Below are positions 44,948-52,344 of a stretch of 64,000 nucleotides of DNA, piece by piece. The stretch spans positions 62,001 to 126,000 of the forward strand of contig JAZQGH010000184.1 of the NCBI GenBank assembly GCA_045539925.1, given 5' to 3'. Position 1 is the stretch's first letter; every line of letters starts with the position of its first letter. Below the pieces are notes generated by a model. That model did not search any database and was not told the origin of the DNA. It saw only the letters and a program-made list of their open reading frames with translations. The DNA comes from SFWF01 sp045539925. GTDB taxonomy: Bacteria; Bacillota; Clostridia; Oscillospirales; Acutalibacteraceae. The position numbers and the translations under genes are program-made.

Positions 44948-45853
44948 ATGAGCAGAGCAATTAAAATAACTGACGATATGAAAGTAAGCTTCTTAAAGGA
45001 TTTTGAGGAGCTTTTGAAAAGCTGCAAAGCTGCAGACGGAAAGGTTTCCGTAAGTTATTCTCTCGGAAATACAAACCGCAAAGCAAAAGTTATCTTCTCG
45101 GAGCTTGCGTGGCTCAAAATGCAGACGCTTATCAGGGAATTTGACAAAGAAGTTGCATGGCACGGTGTGGCAACAAGATCGGCGGACGAAACAAAGGACG
45201 AGTATCTCATCTCCGATATTTTAGTCTATCCTCAGGTTGTGACCGGAGCAAGTGTAAATACAGATCAGAAGAAGTACGAAATGTGGCTTATGAGCCACGA
45301 AAACGATGTCTTCAACAACATTCGTATGCAGGGACATAGCCATGTAAATATGAGCACGTTCCCCTCATCGGTTGATATTTCACATCAGGAACGTATTCTT
45401 GAACAGGTCGAAGACGATATGTTCTATATCTTTATGATCTGGAACAAACGCGGAGATAAGAACATCAAGATTTATGATATGACAAAGAATACGCTCTTTG
45501 AAAATCAGGATATCACAGTTGAGGTTCTTGACGACGGCACCGGAATCGAACACTTCCTCGCAGACGCAAAGAAAAAAGTTCAAAACTATGTCAGTACTCC
45601 CGCCCCTGCTGCGAAAACTCCTCCGGCATATACTCCCCCGAAGCAGACACAGATCCCCGTGTATGGAAACAATACAGGGAAACCTTCGTCGGTAACTCCT
45701 GCTAATACGCAGAAGAACGACAAAAAAGCAAAGCGCATCGAGATCGACGAGGCACGCCGAGCAAAAGAAAAGGAAAAGAACAGAAGTCTCTACAGCTACG
45801 ATTACGAAATGGACGACGACAGAGATATTTACGGTATTTACGGGAGGTATTGA
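44948..45853 (+). CDS. JAB/JAMM metalloprotease (deubiquitinase-like), 301 aa
   Basis: The JAMM motif is complete: an upstream Glu (KEVAWHG, E68), then H130-S-H132 followed by seven residues, S140 and D143 (MQGHSHVNMSTFPSSVDISHQE). It would remove or process the Ubl. The C-terminal third is proline-rich and then basic. It starts 14 bases after the E2-like stop with AAAAAGGAGATTTTGT. In PRTRC systems the protease gene has a similar place. Confidence 0.9.
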   Translation: MSRAIKITDDMKVSFLKDFEELLKSCKAADGKVSVSYSLGNTNRKAKVIFSELAWLKMQTLIREFDKEVAWHGVATRSADETKDEYLISDILVYPQVVTGASVNTDQKKYEMWLMSHENDVFNNIRMQGHSHVNMSTFPSSVDISHQERILEQVEDDMFYIFMIWNKRGDKNIKIYDMTKNTLFENQDITVEVLDDGTGIEHFLADAKKKVQNYVSTPAPAAKTPPAYTPPKQTQIPVYGNNTGKPSSVTPANTQKNDKKAKRIEIDEARRAKEKEKNRSLYSYDYEMDDDRDIYGIYGRY

Positions 45854-45855
45854 TA

Positions 45856-46368
45856 ATGACCCAAAGAGAATTCAGTGACATCAGTACATGGTACGAACTT
45901 CTTGATTTTTGCAATGAAGAAGACCTCGATTCTTGCGGCGAAGTATATCTCATTGATGAATATGACGGCGAAGTTTGCGAAGATATAAGAAATTTTATCG
46001 ACAGTGAACGTTTCTTCGATCTTGTGACTAAGCTAAGCGATCTTCCAGACAGCGGCTACGACGCTTACATCAAACACGAGGAATTTGACTGGCAAGGCTC
46101 GTATGATGGCGACAGTCTTTTCGAGGAATACAAAGAAGACGTTGAAGCAGAGGCTTTGCGACATAATGTCTTCGAACATGAAGAAGACTACGAAGAACCC
46201 GAAGAAATCTTCGATGATCCCGAGGATGACGAACCTCTTCCCGAAGAGGAATTCGATGTCTTCAAGCTCACAACCGATACGGCAAAACTCTTTCAGCAAT
46301 TAAAAGAAAAAGAAACCGAAGAAGAAAAGGAGGCTTCAGCGAAATTCGCAAGTCTCCTTGGGTTTTAA
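45856..46368 (+). CDS. Acidic protein in the Ubl operon, 170 aa
   Basis: The ATG at 45856 (MTQREFSDISTWYELLDFCNEEDLDSCGE) directly follows GGGAGGTATTGATA. The central part is extremely acidic (EHEEDYEEPEEIFDDPEDDEPLPEEEFD). Function unknown; conserved position between JAB and E1 suggests a component or substrate of the pathway. Confidence 0.6.
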   Translation: MTQREFSDISTWYELLDFCNEEDLDSCGEVYLIDEYDGEVCEDIRNFIDSERFFDLVTKLSDLPDSGYDAYIKHEEFDWQGSYDGDSLFEEYKEDVEAEALRHNVFEHEEDYEEPEEIFDDPEDDEPLPEEEFDVFKLTTDTAKLFQQLKEKETEEEKEASAKFASLLGF

Positions 46369-46388
46369 GAAATAATTTGAGGTGAAAT

Positions 46389-47069
46389 ATGAACTTAAGT
46401 AAATCATATGAATTCTTCCAGCCTGAAAAAGATCCCGCAAGAATCCACGTCGTAGGCTGTGGTTCCGTTGGCTCAATGCTCGTAACCTATCTTGCAAAAT
46501 GCGGCGTCACGAAGATGACCCTCTGGGACTTCGATAAAGTCGAGTCCAAGAATATCGTCAATCAGATGTTCCGTCAGAAAGACGTCGGCAGACTCAAAGT
46601 CGAAGCTCTCCGTGATATCGTAGTCGAAGATATCAATCCCGACGCAAAGGACAGTATCATCATCAAACCTGAAGGATGGAAGAACGAACTCATGTCGGGC
46701 TATGTCTTCCTTGCGGTAGACAATATCGAACTCAGACGAGAGATCGTCGAACGTCATATGAACAGCACGTTCGTAAAAGCAATGTTTGACTTCCGCACAC
46801 TTCTCGAGGGCGGACAGCATTACGCGGCAGACTGGAGCGATCTCAAAGCGAAGAAGAATTTCCTTCAGTCAATGCAGTTCTCTCATGAAGAAGCGGCAGA
46901 GGAAACTCCCGTATCAGCTTGCGGAACGACTCTCGGCGTAGTAACAACAGTAGCTCTCGTATGTGCTCTCGGCGTTAATAACTACATCAATTTTACAAAG
47001 GGTAACGGTTATTGGAAATTCGCCAATATCGAGGGGTTTGCAGGACTTCTCGATGCTTTCAAGGCTTGA
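46389..47069 (+). CDS. E1/ThiF-like Ubl-activating enzyme, 226 aa
   Basis: The nucleotide-binding motif GCGSVGS (residues 23-29) is followed by LWDFDKVESKNIVNQMFRQKDVGRLKVEAL, the adenylation core, and SACGTT with C178 as candidate catalytic cysteine. Size matches minimal ThiF-like enzymes such as the PRTRC E1. It would adenylate and transfer the Ubl to a thiol. It starts 20 bases after the acidic gene. Confidence 0.9.
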   Translation: MNLSKSYEFFQPEKDPARIHVVGCGSVGSMLVTYLAKCGVTKMTLWDFDKVESKNIVNQMFRQKDVGRLKVEALRDIVVEDINPDAKDSIIIKPEGWKNELMSGYVFLAVDNIELRREIVERHMNSTFVKAMFDFRTLLEGGQHYAADWSDLKAKKNFLQSMQFSHEEAAEETPVSACGTTLGVVTTVALVCALGVNNYINFTKGNGYWKFANIEGFAGLLDAFKA

Positions 47070-47131
47070 TTTTTAGGTCTTGGTTTTTCAGTTTGTTTTC
47101 AAAAAAATTATATAAAAAGAGGTACAAAGCC

Positions 47132-47386
47132 ATGTTTGTCAAGAAGTTTTACAATGTAACAATCACACCCACAGAACGTAGCAGCGGCAAGTATGCGGCG
47201 GAGCAGGCAGAAGCTATGAGCCTGCTTGATGGCAGAAACAGAAACAGAAACGTCGGTTTTGAGTATGAAACTCCTGCCGATGCTAACCGTGCCACAGGCG
47301 CTCTTTATGAATACTTCAGAAAAAGAGGTATCCCGATGAGAATCAATCAGCGCGGTAAACTGATCGTGGTTTCTCCCCGTGCTTGA
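47132..47386 (+). CDS. Small hypothetical protein after E1, 84 aa
   Basis: ATG preceded by AAAGAGGTACAAAGCC. MFVKKFYNVTITPTERSSGKYAAEQAEAMSLLDGRNRNRN, with a basic alpha/beta fold. Not recognised; last gene of the Ubl operon. Confidence 0.5.
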   Translation: MFVKKFYNVTITPTERSSGKYAAEQAEAMSLLDGRNRNRNVGFEYETPADANRATGALYEYFRKRGIPMRINQRGKLIVVSPRA

Positions 47387-47456
47387 TTTTTAAGAATCGA
47401 ATACATAGCTTGACTTTATAAAACTGTAATGAATTCAATCTTTTTAATAAAGATGG

Positions 47457-47740
47457 CTTCTCGCCGTCGGCAGAAGTAACATTTTGATCAAATGAAGGGA
47501 ACGGACGATCGGCGATCTAGCGCTGCCTCCAGCCGGTTTAATAGAATACACGCAGCCAAAACTTTCTGATGAGAATATAAAGAGCTCCGATGAGACGTTG
47601 TCTCACAGGCGATAGCCCTCATCTAGTCAACTACGAATTATCCGATATGTTCGATTTCAGGATCCATGTGCACTGTCCCTTCAACATATCATCTCCCTTA
47701 CGCAGATTACAGTACTCAAAAACATGAGGTTTTCAAAGAA
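47457..47740 (+). ncRNA. Structured RNA family, copy A (upstream of reverse transcriptase)
   Basis: The hairpin at 47457-47476 (stem CTTCT/AGAAG around GCCGTCGGC) begins a 280-base gene-free stretch that reaches the reverse transcriptase start. The hairpin, loop and following TAAC...TTGATCA pattern are shared with copies at 48937, 56468 and 60123. Copy A differs at paired positions in a compensating way. The extent of the transcript is unknown. Confidence 0.6.
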
Positions 47741-48883
47741 ATGATATATATAACAGTAAGACAGTCGCCGATGTATAGGCAAATGACTCTTGAAGATCTT
47801 TTGTTCTCAAGAACGGCACCTTCGTCTCTTTTAAATGATAACACAGCAAATACAAGAACTTACGAAACGGAATATCTTTCCCGTAAGTTCCGCGAAGCGA
47901 TAGATACGGCGGAGCTCATTTCAAAACTCCGCGAATACAACGCCAAAACCGAGGAATTCCATAAAGTTCCGCGGGAAACTCTTTATCATACATATCAAAT
48001 CCCGAAAAAGAGCAGGGGATTCCGAAGAATAGACGAACCCTGTCCCGAACTTATGGAGTCTTTAAGAGAGCTGAAAAGGATTCTGGAGAATGACTTCGGT
48101 GCTCTTTATCACACATCGGCGTTCGCTTACGTAAAAAAGAGAAGTATCCTTTCTGCAATGCAGAAACATCAGGCAAACGAAAGCAAATGGTTCGCCAAGT
48201 ACGACCTCACAAACTTCTTCGGAAATACAACTCTTGATTTTGTAATTAAGATGTTCTCTATGATCTATCCGTTCTCGGAAGTAATCAGGCTTCCGTCGGG
48301 AGAAAGAGAACTTCGTCGCGCTTTAGACCTTGCTTTTTTGAACGGTGGGCTTCCGCAGGGAACTCCCATCTCTCCGATCATCACAAACGTAATGATGATC
48401 CCCGTGGACTTCAAGCTCTCAAATGAGCTTCGTGATTTTGAGGGACAGCATTATGTCTATACAAGATACGCCGATGACTTCACAATTTCCAGTAAATACG
48501 GCTTCGATTTCAGAAAAGTCGAAACCCTTATAAAAGAAGCGCTTTCGTCTTTTGAGGCTCCGTTTTCCTTAAAAGACGAGAAAACAAGATACGGTTCCTC
48601 CGCAGGCTCGAACTGGAATCTCGGACTTATGCTTAATAAGGATAACGAGATAACGGTAGGAAGCAAAAGAAAAAGACAGTTCCAAGCAGCTCTCTCCTCT
48701 TATGTTATGGATAAGAAGAATGGCATTTTGTGGGATATTTCCGATGTGCAGATCCTTGAAGGACACAGAAGCTATATAAAAATGATTGAAGGCGATACGG
48801 TAAATCGAATCGTAGAACATATAGACAAACGCTTCGGAGTCAACTCAGTCGAGTTGATAAAAGAAGACTTGAGAAGAACATAA
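47741..48883 (+). CDS. Retron/UG-like reverse transcriptase, 380 aa
   Basis: Motifs are present in order: ATHTYAY-like region, KWFAKYDLTNFFGN (motif A aspartate, residue 155), GGLPQGTPISPIITNVMM (motif B), TRYADDF (catalytic Y-A-D-D, residues 243-246), then NLGLMLNKDNEITVGSKRKR (thumb-like). The layout matches retron and unclassified-group reverse transcriptases rather than diversity-generating ones. Start chosen at MIYITVRQSPMYRQ with GAGG before; an upstream ATG at 47666 is possible. No maturase or effector domain is seen. Confidence 0.85.
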   Translation: MIYITVRQSPMYRQMTLEDLLFSRTAPSSLLNDNTANTRTYETEYLSRKFREAIDTAELISKLREYNAKTEEFHKVPRETLYHTYQIPKKSRGFRRIDEPCPELMESLRELKRILENDFGALYHTSAFAYVKKRSILSAMQKHQANESKWFAKYDLTNFFGNTTLDFVIKMFSMIYPFSEVIRLPSGERELRRALDLAFLNGGLPQGTPISPIITNVMMIPVDFKLSNELRDFEGQHYVYTRYADDFTISSKYGFDFRKVETLIKEALSSFEAPFSLKDEKTRYGSSAGSNWNLGLMLNKDNEITVGSKRKRQFQAALSSYVMDKKNGILWDISDVQILEGHRSYIKMIEGDTVNRIVEHIDKRFGVNSVELIKEDLRRT

Positions 48884-48936
48884 TTTTGTAAAACCAAAGT
48901 CAGCAGCGCAGATGTAAATTGATTTTTCAACTTACG

Positions 48937-49150
48937 CTCCTCGCCGTCGGCAGGAGATACGCTTTGATCGAAGAACGGAGGAGGCGTGCACGCGAAGGCA
49001 ACGAATGTCATCCGGCTGGGATTGTTGCAGCACAACAAAACACTGGACATCGCACAGCCTGCTGCGGCCCCGCGGCCGGGATCATGACAGGGATACTGGG
49101 CTGGCAAACTCCACGAAAGGCTGCTGGCTTTCTTGGTTTTTTAGAAAGGG
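48937..49150 (+). ncRNA. Structured RNA family, copy B (downstream of reverse transcriptase)
   Basis: The hairpin at 48937-48956 has stem CTCCT/AGGAG around GCCGTCGGC, followed by ATACGCTTTGATC, and a GC-rich segment that can fold further (for example GCGGCCCCGCGGCC). Relative to copies A, C and D the stem pair changes are compensating. A 270-base gene-free interval extends to the next gene. Confidence 0.65.
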
Positions 49151-49155
49151 TGTAA

Positions 49156-49491
49156 ATGAAACGATTCGTAAAAAACGATATTGTAAAAATCATAAGATCA
49201 AATATCCTGAGTGGCTCGGATTCAGCTCCCGATATTGGCAGAATAGCAAGGGTGGCGGAGGTAAAGGCCAGCGGATGGAACTATACTCTTGAGTTCTTAA
49301 ACACAACTCCTGATGACGTGAATTGTCTCGGACTCCACGACGCACATATGCCCGATGGTAAATGTCAGTATAGGTGGTATGACGATAGTAACCTTGGTTT
49401 TTTAGATTCCGAAAAAGACAAAATAGAATGTGATAAATACATAGCCGATATATATTGCAACCGCATAACAGCAATTTTTGTAAGGAGATAA
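49156..49491 (+). CDS. SH3-like paralogue 1, 111 aa
   Basis: MKRFVKNDIVKIIRSNILSGSDSAPDIGRIARVAEVKASGWNYTLEFLNT... opens the array of proteins with the K-F-x-x-G-D-x-V pattern typical of small SH3/KOW-like barrels. This copy has diverged the most (VKNDIV in place of VGDIV). Function unknown. Confidence 0.6.
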   Translation: MKRFVKNDIVKIIRSNILSGSDSAPDIGRIARVAEVKASGWNYTLEFLNTTPDDVNCLGLHDAHMPDGKCQYRWYDDSNLGFLDSEKDKIECDKYIADIYCNRITAIFVRR

Positions 49492-49496
49492 CCGCA

Positions 49497-49826
49497 ATGA
49501 GTGAACACAAACGTTTTGCAGTTGGAGATAGAGTCATAATAAGACGCTCGAACGCTGGGAGTGGTTTGGATAGAAATCTCACAGCGAAGATAGTTAGAAT
49601 CATTAGAGATGGCATGTGGGATTATACCGTGGAGTTCGAGAACATAACCGAAAAGATGCGTAGTGCTACAGGTTTTCTTCATAGCGGAAGAATGAACAAC
49701 GGCAGGAATGATTACAGGTACTATAAAGACGATAGCCTTGATTTTGCAGATCCACTTGAGGATATCCCTTCGCTCGACATCGTAGTCAGAGGCAATCGCG
49801 TAATTGCAGTGGTGGAGTATGTATGA
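49497..49826 (+). CDS. SH3-like paralogue 2, 109 aa
   Basis: MSEHKRFAVGDRVIIRRSNAGSGLDRNLTAKIVRIIRDGMWDYTVEFENI...DYRYYKDDSLDFAD. The pattern VGD-V-x-x, then D-Y-x-V-x-F, then Y-R-x-Y-x-[DE]-[DE]-x-L recurs in the other copies. ATG after AAGGAGATAACCGCA. Confidence 0.7.
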   Translation: MSEHKRFAVGDRVIIRRSNAGSGLDRNLTAKIVRIIRDGMWDYTVEFENITEKMRSATGFLHSGRMNNGRNDYRYYKDDSLDFADPLEDIPSLDIVVRGNRVIAVVEYV

Positions 49827-50128
49827 AAAGATTCAATATAGGAGACGCCGTAGTTGTTATAGGTTCCTCGGCAAACGGCCATGACATTGGGCATTGCGGC
49901 ATAATCACAACCATCAAACCGGCATTTGATTATGACTACGAGGTAGAATTTGATAAAACATACGGCTTTACACATGACGGATGCGGACACAAAGAGAATA
50001 AGTACCGTTGGTATCAAGATGACGAGCTTGCTCTTGCCGAAATCTGTTCTTTTACCGTGGGTGACTCGCTGAGGGTAACAACCTTTGCCAACAAAGTTAT
50101 TAAAGTCAGGGATCTCCCGCTCTTTTAG
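49823..50128 (+). CDS. SH3-like paralogue 3, 101 aa
   Basis: MKRFNIGDAVVVIGSSANGHDIGHCGIITTIKPAFDYDYEVEFDKTYGFTHDGCGHKENKYRWYQDDELALAE. Overlaps the previous gene by 4 bases (ATGA). It contains the G-H-C-G-I/G-x-I-G-x-V turn of the family. Confidence 0.7.
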   Translation: MKRFNIGDAVVVIGSSANGHDIGHCGIITTIKPAFDYDYEVEFDKTYGFTHDGCGHKENKYRWYQDDELALAEICSFTVGDSLRVTTFANKVIKVRDLPLF

Positions 50129-50140
50129 GTGAGGTGAAAA

Positions 50141-50446
50141 ATGAGGAAATTCAAAGTAGGCGACATTGTCCGAGTCGTCCGTACCGATTTTGACGGGGTT
50201 GATTTTGGATACATAGGAGTAGTAAGCCTCGTGGGACTCAACTTGTATGAGTATGAAGTAAGTTTTGATAAAACATACGACTTTACTCACACCGGGCAGC
50301 ATACTCACGGACGGTTTTACAGATATTATGACGAATACCAACTTGAGTTGGCAGACTGCACGTATCTTTCCAAAGGCAAAGTCCTCAGTCTTGTAATCGA
50401 CAACAGCAATAACAAGGTTGTAACAATACGAAATCAACAAATATAA
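50141..50446 (+). CDS. SH3-like paralogue 4, 101 aa
   Basis: MRKFKVGDIVRVVRTDFDGVDFGYIGVVSLVGLNLYEYEVSFDKTYDFTHTGQHTHGRFYRYYDEYQLELADC. Nearest to paralogue 3. Ribosome site GGTGAGGTGAAAA precedes it. Confidence 0.7.
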   Translation: MRKFKVGDIVRVVRTDFDGVDFGYIGVVSLVGLNLYEYEVSFDKTYDFTHTGQHTHGRFYRYYDEYQLELADCTYLSKGKVLSLVIDNSNNKVVTIRNQQI

Positions 50447-50479
50447 ATTTATAAAAACTTATAAGGAGATATAAGGTAT

Positions 50480-50818
50480 ATGAAATTCAAATTTGACGAC
50501 TACTCAAACTGCCATGTAATGCACTGCAAAACAGAGGAAGAGTCCGATTTCTTCACGGAGTTTTTAGCTTCGATCGGTAAAGCGTGGCGAAACGGAGAGA
50601 GCTATATCGCAAATAACTCGATTTATGAGGTATACGGCGAGGGTACGTGCTACATTTTCCGTGAGGGAGTTTACGGAAACTTAGAGGATCTGAAGGAGCA
50701 CGACACTTTCGTAATCCTTGAATTCTCCGATTTTGATTGGGATGGAGTTCTCGAACTCGAAACCGACGAGGAAGACGAATCTGCTCTCGACGATTTCTTC
50801 TCCTCTATGCTCGGGTAA
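50480..50818 (+). CDS. Hypothetical protein, 112 aa, paralogue of the 40417 and 50824 genes
   Basis: MKFKFDDYSNCHVMHCKTEEESDFFTEFLASIGKAWRNGESYIANNSIYEVYGEGTCYIFREGVYGN...ILEFSDFDWDGVLELETDEEDESAL. The HCKT, 'SY...' and 'FSDFDW' segments are shared with two other genes. The C terminus is acidic. Function unknown. Confidence 0.65.
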   Translation: MKFKFDDYSNCHVMHCKTEEESDFFTEFLASIGKAWRNGESYIANNSIYEVYGEGTCYIFREGVYGNLEDLKEHDTFVILEFSDFDWDGVLELETDEEDESALDDFFSSMLG

Positions 50819-50823
50819 TCACC

Positions 50824-51162
50824 ATGGTTTTTAAGATCGAAGACTATCCCGGCAGATATGTTATGAAGTGTGATACCCGGGAAGAGTTCGAGGCTTTCGC
50901 CAAACACCTTCATTCTGTCGGCAGAAAGTGGGGAAGCAGAGATTCGTATCTTACAGGCAGATCGACTAGGATCAATGATATCAGCTCGACAGATTGCCAT
51001 TACTTCAACGAAGGACTGAAAGGCAGTTCCGGATGCGCAAAGGATAGCGACTATATCGTTCTTCGTTACAGCGACTTTGACTGGGATGATGAAGAATCTG
51101 AGCTTGAATCAGACCCGGAAGCCCTTGATTGGTTTTTTAAAAATCATATAAAGGTGATCTGA
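50824..51162 (+). CDS. Hypothetical protein, 112 aa, paralogue of the 50480 gene
   Basis: MVFKIEDYPGRYVMKCDTREEFEAFAKHLHSVGRKWGSRDSYLTGRSTRINDISSTDCHYFNEGLKG...VLRYSDFDWDDEESELESD. Only 5 bases separate it from its sister gene. Function unknown. Confidence 0.65.
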   Translation: MVFKIEDYPGRYVMKCDTREEFEAFAKHLHSVGRKWGSRDSYLTGRSTRINDISSTDCHYFNEGLKGSSGCAKDSDYIVLRYSDFDWDDEESELESDPEALDWFFKNHIKVI

Positions 51163-51163
51163 T

Positions 51164-51457
51164 ATGAATAACTATAAATATAAGGTCGGCGATGTGGTTG
51201 TCGTAACAGGCGGTGGCGACGCCGGAATAGGGCTCATAGGGGAAATAGTAAAAATCAGAAGATCTGAAATGCGTTACACAGTAAGCTTCAAGGATCATTA
51301 TGATAAATACACGTGGAGCGGAGATGTCGGAGACGGCAGGCGCTGCTACCGATGGCTGAGAGAATCCGAAATAGCTGCCGCTCCCGTTGATTTTTTAGCG
51401 GGAAATAAAAATGTGTATGTCCAAAAAGACAACCGCGTTTTCCTCGGAGGTACTTAA
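51164..51457 (+). CDS. SH3-like paralogue 5, 97 aa
   Basis: MNNYKYKVGDVVVVTGGGDAGIGLIGEIVKIRRSEMRYTVSFKDHYDKYTWSGDVGDGRRCYRWLRESEIAAA. It begins 1 base after the preceding stop. It shares the 'VGDVVVVTGGG' opening with paralogue 6. Confidence 0.7.
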   Translation: MNNYKYKVGDVVVVTGGGDAGIGLIGEIVKIRRSEMRYTVSFKDHYDKYTWSGDVGDGRRCYRWLRESEIAAAPVDFLAGNKNVYVQKDNRVFLGGT

Positions 51458-51766
51458 ATGCGTAAATTCAATATAGGCGATATTGTTCTTGTAACAGGCG
51501 GCGGAGAAGTAAACGGGCAGGGAAGACTGGCAGAGATCGTGAATATTAAGTTCGGTGCGTATGACTATACAGTCGATTTCGGCGAGTATATTCCCGGTAC
51601 AACTTGGAGCGGCCAAGTTGATTCCGGAAAAGAAACATACCGTTGGATGCACGAACGAGACCTGACCCTTGCCAAAATAGAGAAACTCAGAATCAAGAGA
51701 AGACGTCACAAAGAGTGTATCTGCAGTGAATATAAAAACCGCATTTGGCGGATAGTCGAGGTTTAA
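51458..51766 (+). CDS. SH3-like paralogue 6, 102 aa
   Basis: MRKFNIGDIVLVTGGGEVNGQGRLAEIVNIKFGAYDYTVDFGEYIPGTTWSGQVDSGKETYRWMHERDLTLAKIEKLRIKRRRHKEC. The ATG directly follows the previous stop. The C terminus is basic with two cysteines. Confidence 0.7.
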   Translation: MRKFNIGDIVLVTGGGEVNGQGRLAEIVNIKFGAYDYTVDFGEYIPGTTWSGQVDSGKETYRWMHERDLTLAKIEKLRIKRRRHKECICSEYKNRIWRIVEV

Positions 51767-51767
51767 T

Positions 51768-52085
51768 ATGGATTACGAACCCGGAACACGAGTGGTCGTG
51801 CTAAAAGGTAACATGGGTTTTAGGTGCGGCGAAGAAGGCACTGTTGGCACGATAGTCAATCAAAGAGATTCTATATACGGCAGTTATCTTTTGGAATTCG
51901 ACGAAAAATACGACTTCTGTTGGCACGGAAGCTACGGAAGCAAAGCGGGGTATTACTACCGCTACTATGGCGAAAATGAAATAGCTGCCCTTGATTCCCT
52001 CGATTCTTTTCTTCTCAGAAAGGGACCCAGAGCTTCCCGTAAGAAATGTCTGGTTTTTGAAAACCAAATCATAGCCGTGGTATAA
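51768..52085 (+). CDS. SH3-like paralogue 7, 105 aa
   Basis: MDYEPGTRVVVLKGNMGFRCGEEGTVGTIVNQRDSIYGSYLLEFDEKYDFCWHGSYGSKAGYYYRYYGENEIAALDSLDSF. It keeps the barrel signature (GxRVVV, G-T-V-G-T-I-V, EFDE). Last of the array. Confidence 0.65.
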   Translation: MDYEPGTRVVVLKGNMGFRCGEEGTVGTIVNQRDSIYGSYLLEFDEKYDFCWHGSYGSKAGYYYRYYGENEIAALDSLDSFLLRKGPRASRKKCLVFENQIIAVV

Positions 52086-52094
52086 AACGGCATC

Positions 52095-52144
52095 CCGAAT
52101 GAAGCAGTCGTGGGCAAAAAGCAGGTTCGATCCCTGCCATTCGG
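52095..52144 (+). ncRNA. tRNA-like mini-RNA (acceptor and T arm, anticodon arm missing)
   Basis: A 7-bp acceptor-like stem CCGAATG (52095-52101)/CATTCGG (52138-52144) joins a perfect T arm GCAGG-TTCGATC-CCTGC (52121-52137). Between them 19 bases could form a D-like arm with a GG but have no anticodon arm. This geometry resembles the tRNA-like domain of tmRNA or a decayed tRNA. Discriminator and CCA are not encoded. Confidence 0.6.
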
Positions 52145-52149
52145 TTAGC

Positions 52150-52290
52150 ACGGCAGACTGTCGGCGAATGAACCCTCCCGTCGGCAGTCAAAAGTCGTGC
52201 ATATGACCTCCTCATTATTGTAGCGGAGAAGTCACCGCCCAGTTTTCTTCTCCGCAAACCCCCGAGTGTAGTGCAGATACCTCGGGGGTT
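52150..52290 (+). ncRNA. Structured RNA following the tRNA-like element
   Basis: Nested pairings GCACG/CGTGC and GACTG/CAGTC (52150-52200), a GCGGAGAAG/CTTCTCCGC hairpin (52223-52255), and a final AACCCCCGAG/CTCGGGGGTT hairpin (52257-52290) fill the stretch. No gene fits. It probably forms one transcript ending at a terminator. Confidence 0.55.
52257..52290 (+). terminator. Intrinsic terminator
   Basis: 10-bp stem AACCCCCGAG/CTCGGGGGTT, followed by ATCCTTTCTT. It separates the SH3 array from the NAD cassette. Confidence 0.8.
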
Positions 52291-52344
52291 ATCCTTTCTT
52301 AATTCTTGGTTTTTCAAATTTAATATAAATAAGGAGACGTAACA

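Noticed and set aside
47457..47740. Retron msr/msd unit upstream of the reverse transcriptase
   Set aside because: The flanking inverted ends and the msr stem-loop with a priming guanosine could not be identified; the RNA also recurs far from the gene.
47741..48883. Diversity-generating retroelement
   Set aside because: The reverse transcriptase has QGTPISP rather than the DGR-type motif, no template/variable repeat pair was seen, and the gene is far from the fibre genes.
52290..52344. PRPP- or NAD-type riboswitch before the NAD cassette
   Set aside because: The interval is too short and no known aptamer pattern is visible.
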